The position numbers and the translations under genes were made by a program. Positions 46,529 through 58,759 of a DNA stretch of 64,000 nt are shown piece after piece (positions within the stretch are counted from its first letter, which is position 1; each line of letters starts with the position of its first letter). This DNA is from Sodiomyces alkalinus F11. Lineage: Eukaryota; Ascomycota; Sordariomycetes; Glomerellales; Plectosphaerellaceae. Below the pieces are notes generated by a model. It ran no database searches, was not told the origin of the DNA, and saw nothing but the letters and a program-made list of their open reading frames with translations. The stretch is from assembly GCF_003711515.1 (NCBI RefSeq), contig NW_021167088.1, positions 1,471,237-1,535,236 on the forward strand. Direction: 5' to 3'.

Positions 46529-49500
46529 TCTCGCTTGCCGCGGGTTGGAGATGATAGTTTCCGAATTCCAATAACACGCGGCAGATGTACTGGTGGAAGG
46601 ACGGAGGGAGGACGGGAGAATGGGAGAATGGGAGCCTGGTTAAAGGGGGGATGGTATCAGGGAGATGGACGATAAAGGTGACTGAGGGGAGAGGAAGAGA
46701 GAGGAGGGGAGAAGGATATATTAAGCGAAGACGACCCAAGAGATGGGGACTGTCCATGTCCTTAAAAGGTTTTGTCCCGGAGTTGCCATCCTGCTTGGTC
46801 CCCTCGTCCCCATAGGAGGTTCGTTCCTCCCCCCTCTCCCCCTCCCCCTCCATCCCGTTCTACCGCGACGCGAGGAGGACGAGTGAGTAACTGTAAATCA
46901 TGGATACGGGATTGATGTGCCGGGGCGGGAGATGAAGTGGAGGTGGGGTCACTGGGGTGAGAAGGACGGATAGGAAGAGCAAAGGGTGTATAGCTCTGAA
47001 TCTCTGATAGACCGTGGCTGGCGTGGCACGACCAATGCCCAAGGTCCAAGGTCCAAGGTCCGAGACGGGATTTGCTCGACGCCAACGCCCAGTAACCCAG
47101 CGGAGAATCGTCCATGTCGGAAGTTGCGGCGCGGAAGTCGGACCAACCGGGAGTATGTCGGATGAACCGTGACAGATTGAGTTAGAGCAACATAATTCGA
47201 GGCCGGAGATCATGGCCCATGGGAGGTTTACGTTGTATGGATGTTTTGTCTTGTCTTGGTAAGTGGAAAAGTAGGTTAGGTCGAGATGGATGAGAGAATA
47301 AGGTCCAGTCAGGAACAGGTAAAAAGGCAGGATGATGGAGGGAAGGTGCAGGGAAGGTGCAGGGAGGTGAGTGGAGAGGTTGCAGCAGGTGCGAGGGTGG
47401 TGGGGTAAGGTGGGGTAGGATATCTTAGTGGGGGAGGGGAGGGGTACGGTACAGGGTACGATACAGGGTACAGAACCCTTATTTCACCCTTGCACCTGCA
47501 CTTTGGCGTACCTGCTGAATCGAATCGCTACCTAGGTAGGTAATCTTCAGGGAGTTCAGCGATGTTGGCTCCTTTGTCCGGTGGGCTTCGGTGGGTGACT
47601 TGGCAAAGTTCCCCGCTATGACGATGTACGGACTAAGGTACCTAACGGCGGTACCTAACGGTGGTACCTACCCTAAATGTCTCCCCCGGACCGAGATTTA
47701 GGCGACAAAGCTACGGAAAAACTACGAGCCTTAACCGGCATGACGCCGGTGTTTTCCCCTCCCTCTCGGGCCGACATCCCCGCGCCTCCAACCAAGGCAC
47801 TGCACTGCACTGTACCTTACCTTTCTTTAGGTAAGGTACCTTATTAGGTAATTGTACGAATACCTATAGTGGGCTGTAATTACACTACGTAATTACACTA
47901 CGTGTACAGCGCGACAGCGCGACAGCGCCCATCATCACCTTTTTGGCCTTCCTTGCTCACCTCCGTCTTCATTTCTCCGTCCTCCTTCATTTCTTCTGTC
48001 TTTTCGTATTACTTTACACGTTCTCCAAACCATTACTCTCTTGGCATCTCTATTCTCCCAACACAAAAGGGCAAATCCCCTGCCTACAGGCCACTCGCTG
48101 TGTGCTCACTGGATGCCCCTGCATGATTTAACCATATTTCTCGCCTTCGCCTGCATCTCATGCAAGCCACAGAACCACGTCAGCTCGGGAAGACGAAGAG
48201 ATGGTCTCTTGGGACCACGAAGAGATGGTCTTTTTCCCGAGAAAGCAGCCTTGACATACATTCCCAGTTTTGGGGCTAGTGGTCAGCCACCAAGGCGACC
48301 GATTCGCGTCTCTTCAGATCTTTCAATGGAATCTTCAGCATCCCATCGTCCCCGGTCCTGAGTCCTGACTTTCTTACGAACAGGCCGTCGCCCTCCTTTC
48401 CTCACGCCAGCATGGTCTTTCCTTTCCCGCTCTGTAACTGACCTGACCTCCGAAGAATACCCATGGGTTTGGCCAGTCCAGGGCTCACAGTCCCCCAGCA
48501 TCTATCTCCTCGAACTCCATTCTCAAAATATGTCCTTCGAAGCAACGGCTTGCACCATCCCGCCAGCTTAGCGGCCGTTTCCAAATTCCGCCCCGCCACA
48601 ATCGGCAGCCGACCCTGTAATAAAGAATGACCAGCTTTCTCGACGCTCGCAAAAGCCGGGGAGTCTTTGCTTTAACGGCGCGGTCGAAACGTGGCATGCC
48701 CCATCGGTCGGGCTGTTGGAGAACGAAGTGATGGCGGTAGACTGGACGGCAGGATCATCATGGATTGTCCTGTCCGGTCGTCGTTGTCCTTGTCAGCCAT
48801 ACGAACAACCCCCGCCGTGCCCGCGATCAAGACCACAAATCACACATCCCCCGGAGAAGAAACCACGAAAAGCACACATATGCCTGCCCCAGCTGTCAGA
48901 AATCCGAGACCCCAAGAACTGGTTTCAGAGACAGAATCCTTTCATGGGAGCAAGGCGCCGAAGTCGGCTGCGAGTCCGTGTACAGATCAACTTGGAAGGG
49001 CCCTGAAAAGACGCAGGTGGCGTTTCGGGCATTGGACAGGACGAATCCCCACGACATGCACGACATGTGTGAAGTGGTTCCAAGTTCCAAGGACCAAGGC
49101 GAGAGCGAGCTCCAAATTAATACGCCCGTCGGGAGGCGCGGCCCCGGTCCCGACAACTCGAGTCGAATCCCCGCATTTTTGCCGTTTACCCCTTGTCATA
49201 CCGTATTCGTGTTAGTACCTACCGTACAATGTAGTTAGTAGTACGTGTAGGGGTCAGTTCATGTTTTCCTGTTCCTGTTCCCCGGTCGTCAGTCTGAATG
49301 AATAACCCCGCGGCGGAATAGCTGTACTGTCATGGGTTGGCCAACCCCCTATCCCCCACCCGCCCTCCTCCATTATTACCCATTGCCCCGCAGAATCCTA
49401 TACATATAGACTATAGATAGGATGCCTTGTTGGATAAGAACGCATTCGGTGTACCTATCCGTAGGCTGTAGCTGCTCTCTGATCACCGAGGTGAGACCGA

Positions 49501-49863
49501 ACGACCCGTCAAGTCCCATCGACGCCGTCGAGGCGATTTCAGGTGCATCATGCATAGCAGAAGGACATATATAGTATGGCTCTTATGGCCTGTGCGGGCT
49601 TGATATCTTTTCAGACTGGGTCTCGGAAACGCAGATGCACGGAGAGAAAATCTAAAGGATAAAATACATGGATCGAAGTAGCCATGAGTCTGCAGATAGT
49701 TACCAGCAGAATATCAACATGAAAACGGTAATCCATGGATCAGCCAGAGGATAGGGCCCGATAGGGCCCGATAGGGCCTGATGGGGCCCGATTGATAGGC
49801 CCAGCCCTGGGAAATACGAGGTAATATACTTTCTCTAACCGTCCATCAGTCATGAGATGTCCC
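46529..49863. other. Long intergenic region (3.3 kb), no gene supported
   Basis: Upstream of the beta-glucosidase and downstream of the nucleotidase. It is dominated by simple sequence: G/A-rich purine tracts (46590-46740 and 47330-47430) and a dense cluster of GGTACC/AAGGTA motifs (47625-47675 and 47815-47865). A GATAGGGCCC repeat lies at about 49755-49790. Many ORFs of 60-170 codons exist on both strands, but none shows a domain, signal peptide or splice-consistent extension. Confidence 0.5.
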
Positions 49864-52026
49864 CTACGCCCCGACAATCTTGATGCGCCCCTCGACGACA
49901 GGAGCAATCACCCGGGTCCAGTCGACCGAGTAGTCACACCCGTGAAGAGGATCCCCGGTCTGGGCGCGGACGCCAACCTTGGCAGCCCAGCGATGAAAGA
50001 ACTTGCGCATAAGAAGCAATTCAAGGTCGATGGCGGCCACATCATCCCCACCGTCCCTGTCATCCCCGTTGATTTCGTCCAGGTCACTCTCGACATCCTC
50101 GTCTCCGTCGGGTGGACGGACGCCGAAACCCCGGCGTTTCACAATCCAGTCCTTCCACAGCGATTGCGTCGGGCTCGGCCCTTCCGCTTCGACCGCGCCT
50201 TTCCGGGTCGTCGCCGCGGTTACATCATCCCCCTCGCCTGGACGGGGCGAAGGCGTCAGCCTGACGGGTTCGCTGGACGTCACAGCGGCGCTCGCGATGC
50301 GGATCCAGTGGTCACTCAGGTTCTTCCACTGGCCCACGGTGCGCAACCCCATGAAATACTGCCTCAGCATGGCGGAGATGAGGATGCCGTGCTCCTCGTC
50401 CACCAACTCCTCCACGACGCCGCCCCCGGACGCGACCAGGAGGGACTCGTACCCGTCCTTCCCGCGCGCCATGTACCCCCGCGTGGCAACGACGTACTTC
50501 CTCGCCGGGTCGAGCGGCTGCCCCGCGACGCGGGCGTAGGTGACGCGGTCCCCGGGCGGGCGGGCCGGGTCGAAGGCGAACTCGATGCCCGAGACCTGCG
50601 GGAAGCGGCCCTCGCGCGCCGGGTAGGTCGACACGCCGTTCTCGAGGGCGGCGCGGAGGGCGGCGCCGGGAACGCGCAGCAGCACGACGGGGTCTTCGAA
50701 GGGGAAGCAGAGCGTGATGTCCCGCAGGCGGAGCACGCCCGGCGGGTAGACCTGGTCGCCGCGGATGGTGCCGGAGGCCATGATGGCGGCCTCGGCGTCG
50801 TGGTAGAGGCGCATGACGTCGCAGACGAAGTTGCCGGCGCTGGATTCCCGCGCGCGCACGGTGGTGAAGCGGGCGTCGAGCGGGGTGGCGGTCCACCCGA
50901 CGGGACGGCGCAGCTTGTGGTGAAGTTTGCTGGTTAGGCGCTTGGCGAGGCGCGTGGCGGCCGGGTCGGGTCGGATGGAGGAGTAGATGTCTCGGCGCAG
51001 GATGTCGAAGTCCCAGGACCCCCAGCCGGTGGGGTTGGGGTGGCCTGGTTTGCGCCGGGCTTCGATGTAGCTGAGCTGCTTGAAGTCGGCGCCTGACCGG
51101 AGCACGTGGACGCCGTCGACGAGGGCGTGGGCGTAGTAGTGGTCGTGGCCGCCCAGGATGAGGTCGACGAGCCCTGTGGTGTTGCGGGCGAGCTTGAAGT
51201 CGTTGGGCTCGCGCATGTGGGTGATGCAGATGATCATGTCGGCGCCCTGGTCGCGGAGGAGAGGGGCGAGACGTCGGGCGGTGGCGGTGGCGGAGAGGTA
51301 GATGAGGTTCGGCGGCAGGGAGTTGATGGTGCCGAGCCATTCGCGCTCGCCGAGGCCGATGAGGCCGATCTTGAGCCCGTTGGAGGCGGTGATCATGTGG
51401 GTGTGTTTGGCGTGGCCAAGGGGCACGTCTTCTCCCAAGGCCGGGTCAAGGACGTTGGCGAGCAGCCAGGGAAAGCGGCATTTTGCGCTCAGGTGCTCGA
51501 ACTGCTTGACGCCGAAGTCTAGGTCGTGGTTCTGGTAGACGAGGTCAATGAGTGATGAATACGGTGTGTGGTAGGTTTTTCCCTTTTTCCCCCTTTTTCT
51601 TCTTCTTTTCTTTGGAAGGGGAGAGTGCGACGTGACACTGGAGGGATACACTGAGAGACATACCCCAACGCAGGCACAGTCAGTCCCAAAGGAATTCAGA
51701 ACCGGCACCATGTGCTCACCCTTCGTGATGGCACTCTCGAGACTCGGATTGAAGGCATCGCCGGAGAAAAAGGTGAGCAGATCGGGATGTCCTCGGTACC
51801 GTTGGGCTTCTCGATACTGGTTCAAGGCGGTGGTGAAGCGGGCAATGCCGCCCACGGGTTCGGCACTGGAGGGGTCGATGTGGTAGACGTCGTTGAAGTG
51901 AAGGATGCGGAGGTCGGGGGCAGAGACGGTATCGGATGGGGCGGCAAAGGCAATTCCATCTAGGGAGGTGCGGCCCGAGCTGAATGCGACGGTGGGATGA
52001 TCCGGGGGCGGTGCTGATCTGGGCAT
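49864..52026 (-). CDS. 5'-nucleotidase/UshA-type metallophosphoesterase
   Basis: Two exons: 52026-51664 and 51531-49864; 676 aa. Intron 51663-51532 (132 nt) is a stop-free multiple of three; splicing forms CVG|NHDLDFG, restoring the GNHD metal motif. The ATG at 52026 is preferred to an upstream alternative start that would translate a CT repeat. Metal-site motifs in order: RILHFNDVYHI, TFFSGDAFNPS, GNHDLDFG, ICITHMREPND and LILGGHDHYY. The C-terminal 5'-nucleotidase domain (about 360-560) has AGNFVCDVMR, ASGTIRGDQVYPPG and a substrate-stacking region around YMARGKDGYES. By family it dephosphorylates nucleotides or similar phosphoesters with two divalent metals. No clear signal peptide or membrane segment, so probably intracellular. 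Product specificity cannot be told. Confidence 0.9.
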   Translation of the reverse strand: MPRSAPPPDHPTVAFSSGRTSLDGIAFAAPSDTVSAPDLRILHFNDVYHIDPSSAEPVGGIARFTTALNQYREAQRYRGHPDLLTFFSGDAFNPSLESAITKGEHMVPVLNSFGTDCACVGVCLSVYPSSVTSHSPLPKKRRRKRGKKGKTYHTPYSSLIDLVYQNHDLDFGVKQFEHLSAKCRFPWLLANVLDPALGEDVPLGHAKHTHMITASNGLKIGLIGLGEREWLGTINSLPPNLIYLSATATARRLAPLLRDQGADMIICITHMREPNDFKLARNTTGLVDLILGGHDHYYAHALVDGVHVLRSGADFKQLSYIEARRKPGHPNPTGWGSWDFDILRRDIYSSIRPDPAATRLAKRLTSKLHHKLRRPVGWTATPLDARFTTVRARESSAGNFVCDVMRLYHDAEAAIMASGTIRGDQVYPPGVLRLRDITLCFPFEDPVVLLRVPGAALRAALENGVSTYPAREGRFPQVSGIEFAFDPARPPGDRVTYARVAGQPLDPARKYVVATRGYMARGKDGYESLLVASGGGVVEELVDEEHGILISAMLRQYFMGLRTVGQWKNLSDHWIRIASAAVTSSEPVRLTPSPRPGEGDDVTAATTRKGAVEAEGPSPTQSLWKDWIVKRRGFGVRPPDGDEDVESDLDEINGDDRDGGDDVAAIDLELLLMRKFFHRWAAKVGVRAQTGDPLHGCDYSVDWTRVIAPVVEGRIKIVGA

Positions 52027-52194
52027 GTTGGCGGCGGGGGGATGGTAAGGCGAGGAGGTTGGATGAGGGCCCAAGAGGAGGACGAACGGGGGCGAGGGAC
52101 CGGCTCTAGGATCCTTGGCAGTGAAAAGGTGTGAGATCGAGATGAGAATACATGTGGCGATGGGAAGTTGACGGTCCACGTTGAAGTTGCGGAA

Positions 52195-52226
<32 letters not shown>

Positions 52227-53034
52227 CCGAAAATAGAAGCAAATCAAACAATAGGTAGGCGGGAATGCTGCAGGTTGACGGTCAAGTCGTCGAGTCGTTG
52301 AGCAGTCTAAGACTCCAAGTAAGAGGCTTGCGCTAATCTAGCATGAATCTAGTCGTTTTCTTCTCCGTTTCAGCTGCAAGGGACAACTAGGTCGACGAGG
52401 ACGTCGGGAAAAGTGGGAGGTCGGTTATAGGTCGAGGTGTGATGTCGGGAATCCGGTGATGGTGTTGAAGTTGATGCGGGAGACTGAGGGGCTTGGGACT
52501 TGGTGGTGAGTGTTGAGCGTTGAGTGGTGGCGGCTCCTGACTAAGTGGGGTGTGGCGGTGGCGGTGCAGAGCTGGTACCTGACTGTGGACCGTGCATGCT
52601 AATACCGATAGCCGATAGCGGGGACTGTACGGAAATACAAACATCCGACATCAGCCACGGTACGTACCTTTGCATCTTTCTTCCTCAATGTCGTCCTTTG
52701 AAACTTCAATCAGGATTCAGGACCATCACCTAAATCACGACATGGCATTTCTTCTTCGCAACATCCAATCGTCTTTTGCCAACTATCTTGATTCTCCTCG
52801 TATTCATAAGAGGTGGCCCCGCTGAGGCTTTTCAAGCGTCTTGGCCTTTACAGGCCGTTGCTCTCACGGACCGGACCTTCACCTCCGCACATAGACGGCG
52901 ATCTGAACCACGTCAAACTCAAACTCAAAATGGCATTTCTTTAGTTCATAGGTAGACATGCTGAGGATGCAGGGTCGTAAGTCCCATGCTAGCTAACAGT
53001 AGCTATCTACATAGGTATACATCTAACGCCCGGT
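52027..53034. other. Intergenic region with GA microsatellite
   Basis: It starts with the nucleotidase 5' leader, including an AG/GA repeat (about 52195-52226), and continues to the glycerate kinase stop. No supported gene; ORFs such as 52387-52644 have no motif. Confidence 0.6.
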
Positions 53035-54300
53035 CTAATATGCTACCAGTGCCTGATCAGCCGTCTCCGTCTTGATCTGCCCCCGGGAACCTAACATCCG
53101 TCCTACGATGATCATCCTCATAACGCACTCGGCACTCTCCCGAGTCAGCCTCTCGGCATCCACAACGGCCTCCTCCAACGTGCTGGGCCGCTGCAGGATG
53201 CACGTGTACGCATCGATGCCCACCTCGTAGTTGACGCGCGCACCAGGCCCGATGGTCCCCGCGATAGCCACCACCGGCAGCCCAAACCTCTTGGCCCGTC
53301 TCCCGATTTCCGCCGGAATCTTGCCCCGCGGCGTCTGGTCGTCGATGCCCCCCTCCGCCGTGATCACCAGGTCGCAATCGTCGAAGAGCGTTTCGAAATC
53401 CACATACTCCGCCACCACCTCGTACCGAGGGCGCAAAACCGCCCCGACCAGTCGGAGCCCCGTCCCCAGCCCCCCGGACGCCCCACCGCCAGCCGCCTGT
53501 CCGATATTCTCCTCGCCCAAGAGTCGTCCAGCTACGTTTCCTAGGACCTCCATAGCCGCAGCCAGTCGTTCCGTCTGCTCGGCCGTGGACCCCTTTTGCG
53601 CGCCAAACACCCGGGCCACCCCCTGGCGCCCGCAGAGCACGTTGCTCCAGTTCACCGCCACCTCGATGGCCGCCTTCCCGACGCGCGGGTCCACGCCGCC
53701 GAGGTCGATCGTCGCGAGCCGGCGCAGCGCCTCGCCGCCCCCTGCCAAGGGGAGCGCCCGGCCGTCCCGGTCCAGCAGGCGCGCCCCCAGTGCCTGGAGC
53801 ATGCCCGCCCCGCCGTCACAGGTACCCGAGTCGCCGCACCCCACCACGATGCGCTCGGCCCCCGCATCCAGGGCCGCGAGGATGAGCTGGCCCACGCCGT
53901 ACGTCGTCGTGAGGCCTGGGTTGCGGAGGTGTTGCGGAACCAGGCTCAGCCCGGCTGCGGCTGCCATTTCGATGACCGCCGTCCTGCCTTTGGGCTTGGG
54001 CTCGGGCTTGGGCTTGCCGGTGCTGCTGCTGCTGCCGGTGCTGCTGCTGTCGTCGCCCCCCAAGATGCCGAAGAAGGACTCGACGGGGACGCCTACGGGG
54101 CCTGTGACGAGGACGGGGTAGAGCGTCCCGCGCGTGGCGGCGACGAGGGCTGTGGTGAACCCTTCGCCGCCGTCCACCAGGGGGACCTTCCGAACAGAGG
54201 CGTCGGGCATGACGGAGAGGATCCCGCTCTCTATGCAGTCGGCGGCCGTATGCGGTGGGAGGCTCCCCTTGAAGCCGGATGGACAGACCAACACCTTCAT
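53035..54300 (-). CDS. Glycerate kinase, bacterial GckA/GlxK type
   Basis: One intron-free ORF; with the start MKVLVCPSGFKGSL at 54300 it is 421 aa. The frame stays open upstream to 54429 with an earlier in-frame ATG, but that extension is low complexity and bacterial relatives start at this Met. Family motifs: CPSGFKGSL, VPLVDGGEGFTTAL, a GVGQLI segment with ALDAGAERIVVGCGDSGTCDGG, and near the end DLVITAEGGIDDQTPRGK with IAGTIGPGA. By family it phosphorylates D-glycerate with ATP, feeding serine, glyoxylate or fructose breakdown carbon into glycolysis. A Ser/Thr/Pro/Lys-rich insert (about residues 83-104) sits in a surface loop between conserved parts. Cytosolic location is inferred. Confidence 0.9.
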   Translation of the reverse strand: MKVLVCPSGFKGSLPPHTAADCIESGILSVMPDASVRKVPLVDGGEGFTTALVAATRGTLYPVLVTGPVGVPVESFFGILGGDDSSSTGSSSSTGKPKPEPKPKGRTAVIEMAAAAGLSLVPQHLRNPGLTTTYGVGQLILAALDAGAERIVVGCGDSGTCDGGAGMLQALGARLLDRDGRALPLAGGGEALRRLATIDLGGVDPRVGKAAIEVAVNWSNVLCGRQGVARVFGAQKGSTAEQTERLAAAMEVLGNVAGRLLGEENIGQAAGGGASGGLGTGLRLVGAVLRPRYEVVAEYVDFETLFDDCDLVITAEGGIDDQTPRGKIPAEIGRRAKRFGLPVVAIAGTIGPGARVNYEVGIDAYTCILQRPSTLEEAVVDAERLTRESAECVMRMIIVGRMLGSRGQIKTETADQALVAY

Positions 54301-56409
54301 AGGGGGCAGATATGCGGTGTTTGTCTTCGTCTTCATGGCTTTTGCGGTGGTGTCGCTGTTGACGTAGTAGTAGTTTTGGTGTAAGTGGGGTTTCAGGGGC
54401 TGGGGGTTCAGGGGCTTCCTTAATCTCAACTGTGATGAGATGGAAGAGTGGCGAAAATGCGGATAAAAAAAATAAAATAAAAACGAGAGTGAGGAGAAGG
54501 AAGCGAGTGTGTAAGGAAAACGAAGGTGCGTTTTGAAAACGAACGTTGAGTTTTTGCTAAGACGTGCAGAGCGAGCGGAATAACGATGGTCATGGACTGT
54601 TCTATCCTCAGGTTATCCTCGATGGGCTAACGACAACTTTATATACATGTCAACGGCGACAAGTACTGATGACTGGTGTCTTCATGTTCCGACTTGGAAC
54701 CATACTTCGTTTAGTTACCACGTCATCTTCATGGCAGGCTAATTCTGCTTCTCCTGAATGGTATGGGAGGCTTAGATGATGAGGTGCCGCCTTCAACTAC
54801 CCACCCGTGCGCCAGACTGGACTCACTGGAGACGACTTGCTTTCTTTTCCGTCTGTCTGTTGCTCCAGGAACACGTCTGCCCCCTATGGGCCTCCGTTTC
54901 CATGAGCGGTGAAGACCCCAACGCCGAGAGGAGAAACCAGACACGATATGGGCCATATGGGGATCGGATGGATCCTCAACGAGGCGAGGTTCGGGCTTCA
55001 TCGTCCAAGTTCCTCAATAGGACAGGCATGAACATGGCAGCTAGCGACTTGGTCGTGTGCCCACCTTCCTTGTGCCTTGATCTCGGGGTCCTGAGTCCTT
55101 ACTTCCTTGAGGCTGTACCCCGAGCTAATACACCAAAACCGGTGACATCAAAGGGTGCCACCATGGGTACCTGGCGCCTGGCTACCGTCCAACGGCTGGA
55201 GAAGAGAAGGCACCGACCGGCGCCACTGTCAGAATCGCCATGGTGGTGTGATAGGTTGCCTGCCACTAGTCCAAGTCGCCATGCACCCCAAAGATGTAAC
55301 GGGCAAGTTGAACACGAAGAGAAAACGACATCGACATATCCTTCACCGCGTCCGTGGAGATGTTGGCGTCATTCTTACAAGATAGCAACCATCGTGCCCT
55401 ACGATGCACGGTCAGCACAGAAGAATCGAGGAGGGTCCAATATCTGCCAAGAGAGGCTTAACTTCTTAAGCCCTCTTAGCCCTACGGCGACGGGCCCCAA
55501 TAGCGCGAAGAGTTATTTATAAGTTTGAACTCTGAAACACGATTCTTCTGCACCCCGATTTGGATAATCTGGATTTCCTTTCCTCGGTAGACCAATGGGT
55601 CTTGGATGAGCTGCATCAAACACGTTACTTGCATGTGTACACAGCCACGACGGACACCGCAGAGACGGACGACGGGGCATGTCCTGCCAAGATGCCGCTA
55701 GTTTTGTCACCATACCGGGATCATTTTACCTAAAGAAGTAATACATTTGTTTCTCTTGTCTTCTTTAATCTCGAAAAAATGTTGAAACGGCGATGGCGGG
55801 GGAAAGGTGAACAACATGCCGGGGTGAGCTACTGTGTAAGTCATGACCCTGCATGTGTGCAAGGTTGGATGACGGCGTCTACACTGCCATGACTAAATAT
55901 GGACAGAGTGGACAGAGTGTTTATCAACATAACATAGCCTCGATCTCGGGTCAACGTGCGGGCGGTGGGCCAAGCAACCACTCACCAGTCACCAGTGTCA
56001 CGACTCACCACTCACACTCACCACTCAACACATTCTTCTTCTTTCTGGGGTCCACGATTCCATTCGATGGACTCCATATCTCTCTCCATCTCTGAGCCCC
56101 GGCACTGTGGGCTGTCTGTGAACCCTTGGTCCTTGGGACTGATTCATCTCCTTGCCGTGCTATCATATAATAGGGCCGGGCATCTGAAGTTCTGAACAAT
56201 TGGGTTCGACTATGGCATGTCGACCAAACTTTGGAACGCACAATACCCTCGTTGTCTTTGACAGCATCCCCTCGCTTTCGTCCCTCTTCGGACCACCCCC
56301 CGCGTGTCCTTTACAATCGTTATTCTCACTCGTTTCTACTGTTCTTGTTGTTATTTTTTCGCGTCACTCGCTTTAGACTCACTGCTCACCCTCCGCCTTC
56401 ACCGTCGCC
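54301..56409. other. Intergenic region (2.1 kb), no gene supported
   Basis: Between divergent genes. The 248-codon ORF 54776-55522 (+) has no domain, has skewed composition and is crossed by other ORFs, so it is not accepted. The last ~150 bases before the transporter ATG are pyrimidine-rich, consistent with a promoter. Confidence 0.5.
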
Positions 56410-58759
56410 ATGTCTCTCACCCGACAACCGACGTCGACATCCATCTCCCGAAAGCCGGTGCTGCCGGTCCCTGTGCCCGGCCGGGAACCATCCCTTCATC
56501 GGACTCTCGCAAGATCCCACTCTACGTTGTGGAGACCGTGGAGTCCAGGCGTGGCCTCCCTCAGCGAGTACGAGAGGTCTCTGTATAAGTATCCATGGTT
56601 AAGCGGCGGCGGCGCCGAACAGGCGGGCTACCAGGACCTCGAGGGAACTGGGGGCTATTCCTCGGTTCCGCAGCCGACGACTTGTTCGTATCCCAACGAC
56701 AATACCATGCTTCTCCCTGCTTCCGTGCCGGAAGAGGCCGGACAACCTATGATGCAGGAGAGCAAAGCTGGCCATGAAAATGTGGGTTTGCAAGACGACA
56801 CCTCGGACGATCCCGATCTTGTAAGTTGTCTGTCTCGCCCCTTTCCCCCCCCCCCCCCTCCCCTTTTTTTTTCTTCTTTTCTTTTCCTTTCTTTCCCCTT
56901 TACCTCCAACGCCCGCCGTCATGACCGTAATCATTCTCGCTCGACCTACTTCTGATTCCTGACGCTCATCACAGGTAACCTGGGACGGTCCCAACGACCC
57001 AGCCAACCCCAAGAACTGGCCCAAATACCGAAGATGGACCGCCACCGTCCTCGTGTCCTGCTTCACCTTCATCTCCCCCGTCGCCTCCACCATGCTGGCG
57101 CCCGCCCTCCCAACCCTGCAGGCCCAGTTCCAAATCGAAAAGGACATCGAGACGTACCTCCTCATGTCCATCTTCCTCCTCGCCTACGCCGTGGGGCCCT
57201 TCGTCCTCGCCCCGCTGTCCGAGATGTACGGGCGCATCGTTGTGTTGCAGTCGGCCAACATGGTGTTCTTGCTCTTCAACACCGTCTGCGGCTTTTCCGC
57301 CTCCAAGGAGCAGATGCTTGCTTTTCGCTTTTTGAGCGGCTTGGGAGGGAGTGCGCCGCAAGCTGTACGTATATACTGGACAGCCCCTGAGTTCAGTGCC
57401 GATACCGACTGGACGATCGGGTTGTGGCACAGAGGTTATGTACTGAATACTGACAACGGAGCATAGCTGGGTGGCGGTGTCCTCAGCGATTGCTGGCGAG
57501 CGGAAGAACGTGGCATGGCGACGGCAATCTACAGTCTTGCGCCCTTCCTGGGTCCTGCCATTGGGCCCATCGGTATGTTCATTTTTTCTCGCCCATTTCA
57601 AGCCATCATCTCCGGCAGTTCTCCCGCTACATCGGCCACAAGCACTCATAGACATTGATCCCAACTGAGACTAACACGTCAACTCTTCCCGCAGCGGCTG
57701 GCTATCTCACCCAATACCTCGACTGGCGCTGGATCTTCTGGACAGTCTCCATTGCCGACGCTCTCGTCCAGGTCCTCGCCTTTCTCTTCCTGCCCGAGAC
57801 CTACGCCCCAAAGATCCTCTACCTCAAGGCCCGCAAGCTGAGGAAGGTGACGGGCAACAAGATGCTGCATACGGAATACGAGCGGCCGGATCGCACGTTT
57901 GGGCAGACGCTTAGGAAGAACCTCGTTCGGCCTTTTATCATGCTGGGCACCCAGCCTGTCTTGCAGGTGACTGCTGGGTATCGGGCTTACCTCTATGGGC
58001 TAATGTACCTCGTGTAAGTTGCCTGTGCTGTTTCCATGTCCCTGGCCCATCCGTATCAAAGCAGGAATGGTACATGTAGCTTATGGTGATGTAGACTTGC
58101 TTCCTTCCCGACGGTGTGGATGGATATTTACCATCAGGAGCCGGGACCGGCAAGTTTGAATTACATCTCCCTTGGAGTCGGCTTCGTGACTGGGCTTCAA
58201 GTGGCAGGGCCCGTGATCGACAAGGTATGGACTGGACTCTACGGAGCAGCAAACTCTTCCTCTCATCCCTCTCGTCCTCCCATCTATCACGTGCTCCCGC
58301 TGATTCCTGTAGGTGTACACGACCCTCCAAGCAAAACACAACCACCCAGGCCGCCCCGAGTTCCGCATCCCCCTAATGTTCCCAACGGCCGTCATCGCCC
58401 CCGCCGGCCTCCTACTATACGGACTATCAGCCCACTTCAAGACGCATTGGATTGTTCCCAACATAGGGGCGGCCATCTTCGCCGGAGGTCTCATCCTCTC
58501 GTTCCAGTGCATCCAGACCTACACGATCGACACGTACGAACGCTACGCCGCCAGCGCGACGGGGGCGGCGGCCTTTGTACGCACAATGGCCGGGTTCGGC
58601 TTCCCGCTTTTCGCTCCCCAGTTGTACCGCACCCTGGGCGTCGCGGCGGGGAACGGACTTCTCGCTGGCATTGCGTGTGTGCTGGGGCTGGTTATCCCGA
58701 CTGTGATGTGGAAATACGGGGCTTGGCTGAGGAGTCAGAGCCCGTATTGCTCGGGATGA
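56410..58759 (+). CDS. MFS transporter, DHA1 (drug:H+ antiporter) type
   Basis: Six exons: 56410-56820, 56975-57364, 57467-57572, 57695-58013, 58095-58224, 58313-58759; 600 aa. All five introns (154, 102, 122, 81 and 88 nt) are GT-AG with agreeing phases. After a ~137-residue Ser-rich cytosolic N-terminus comes [20 protein letters not shown], the usual lead-in of fungal DHA1 proteins, followed by 12 membrane segments. Motifs seen: the MFS motif A region [44 protein letters not shown] and DWRWIFW. By family it exports small molecules (drugs, polyamines or metabolites) at the plasma membrane; substrate unknown. A C12-T9 tract in intron 1 (about 56849-56870) may be mis-sized. No biosynthetic genes nearby suggest a cluster role. 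Confidence 0.93.

Noticed and set aside
54776..55522. 248-codon plus-strand ORF in the intergenic region
   Set aside because: No signal, domain or splice support; crossed by ORFs in other frames; composition unlike neighbouring genes.
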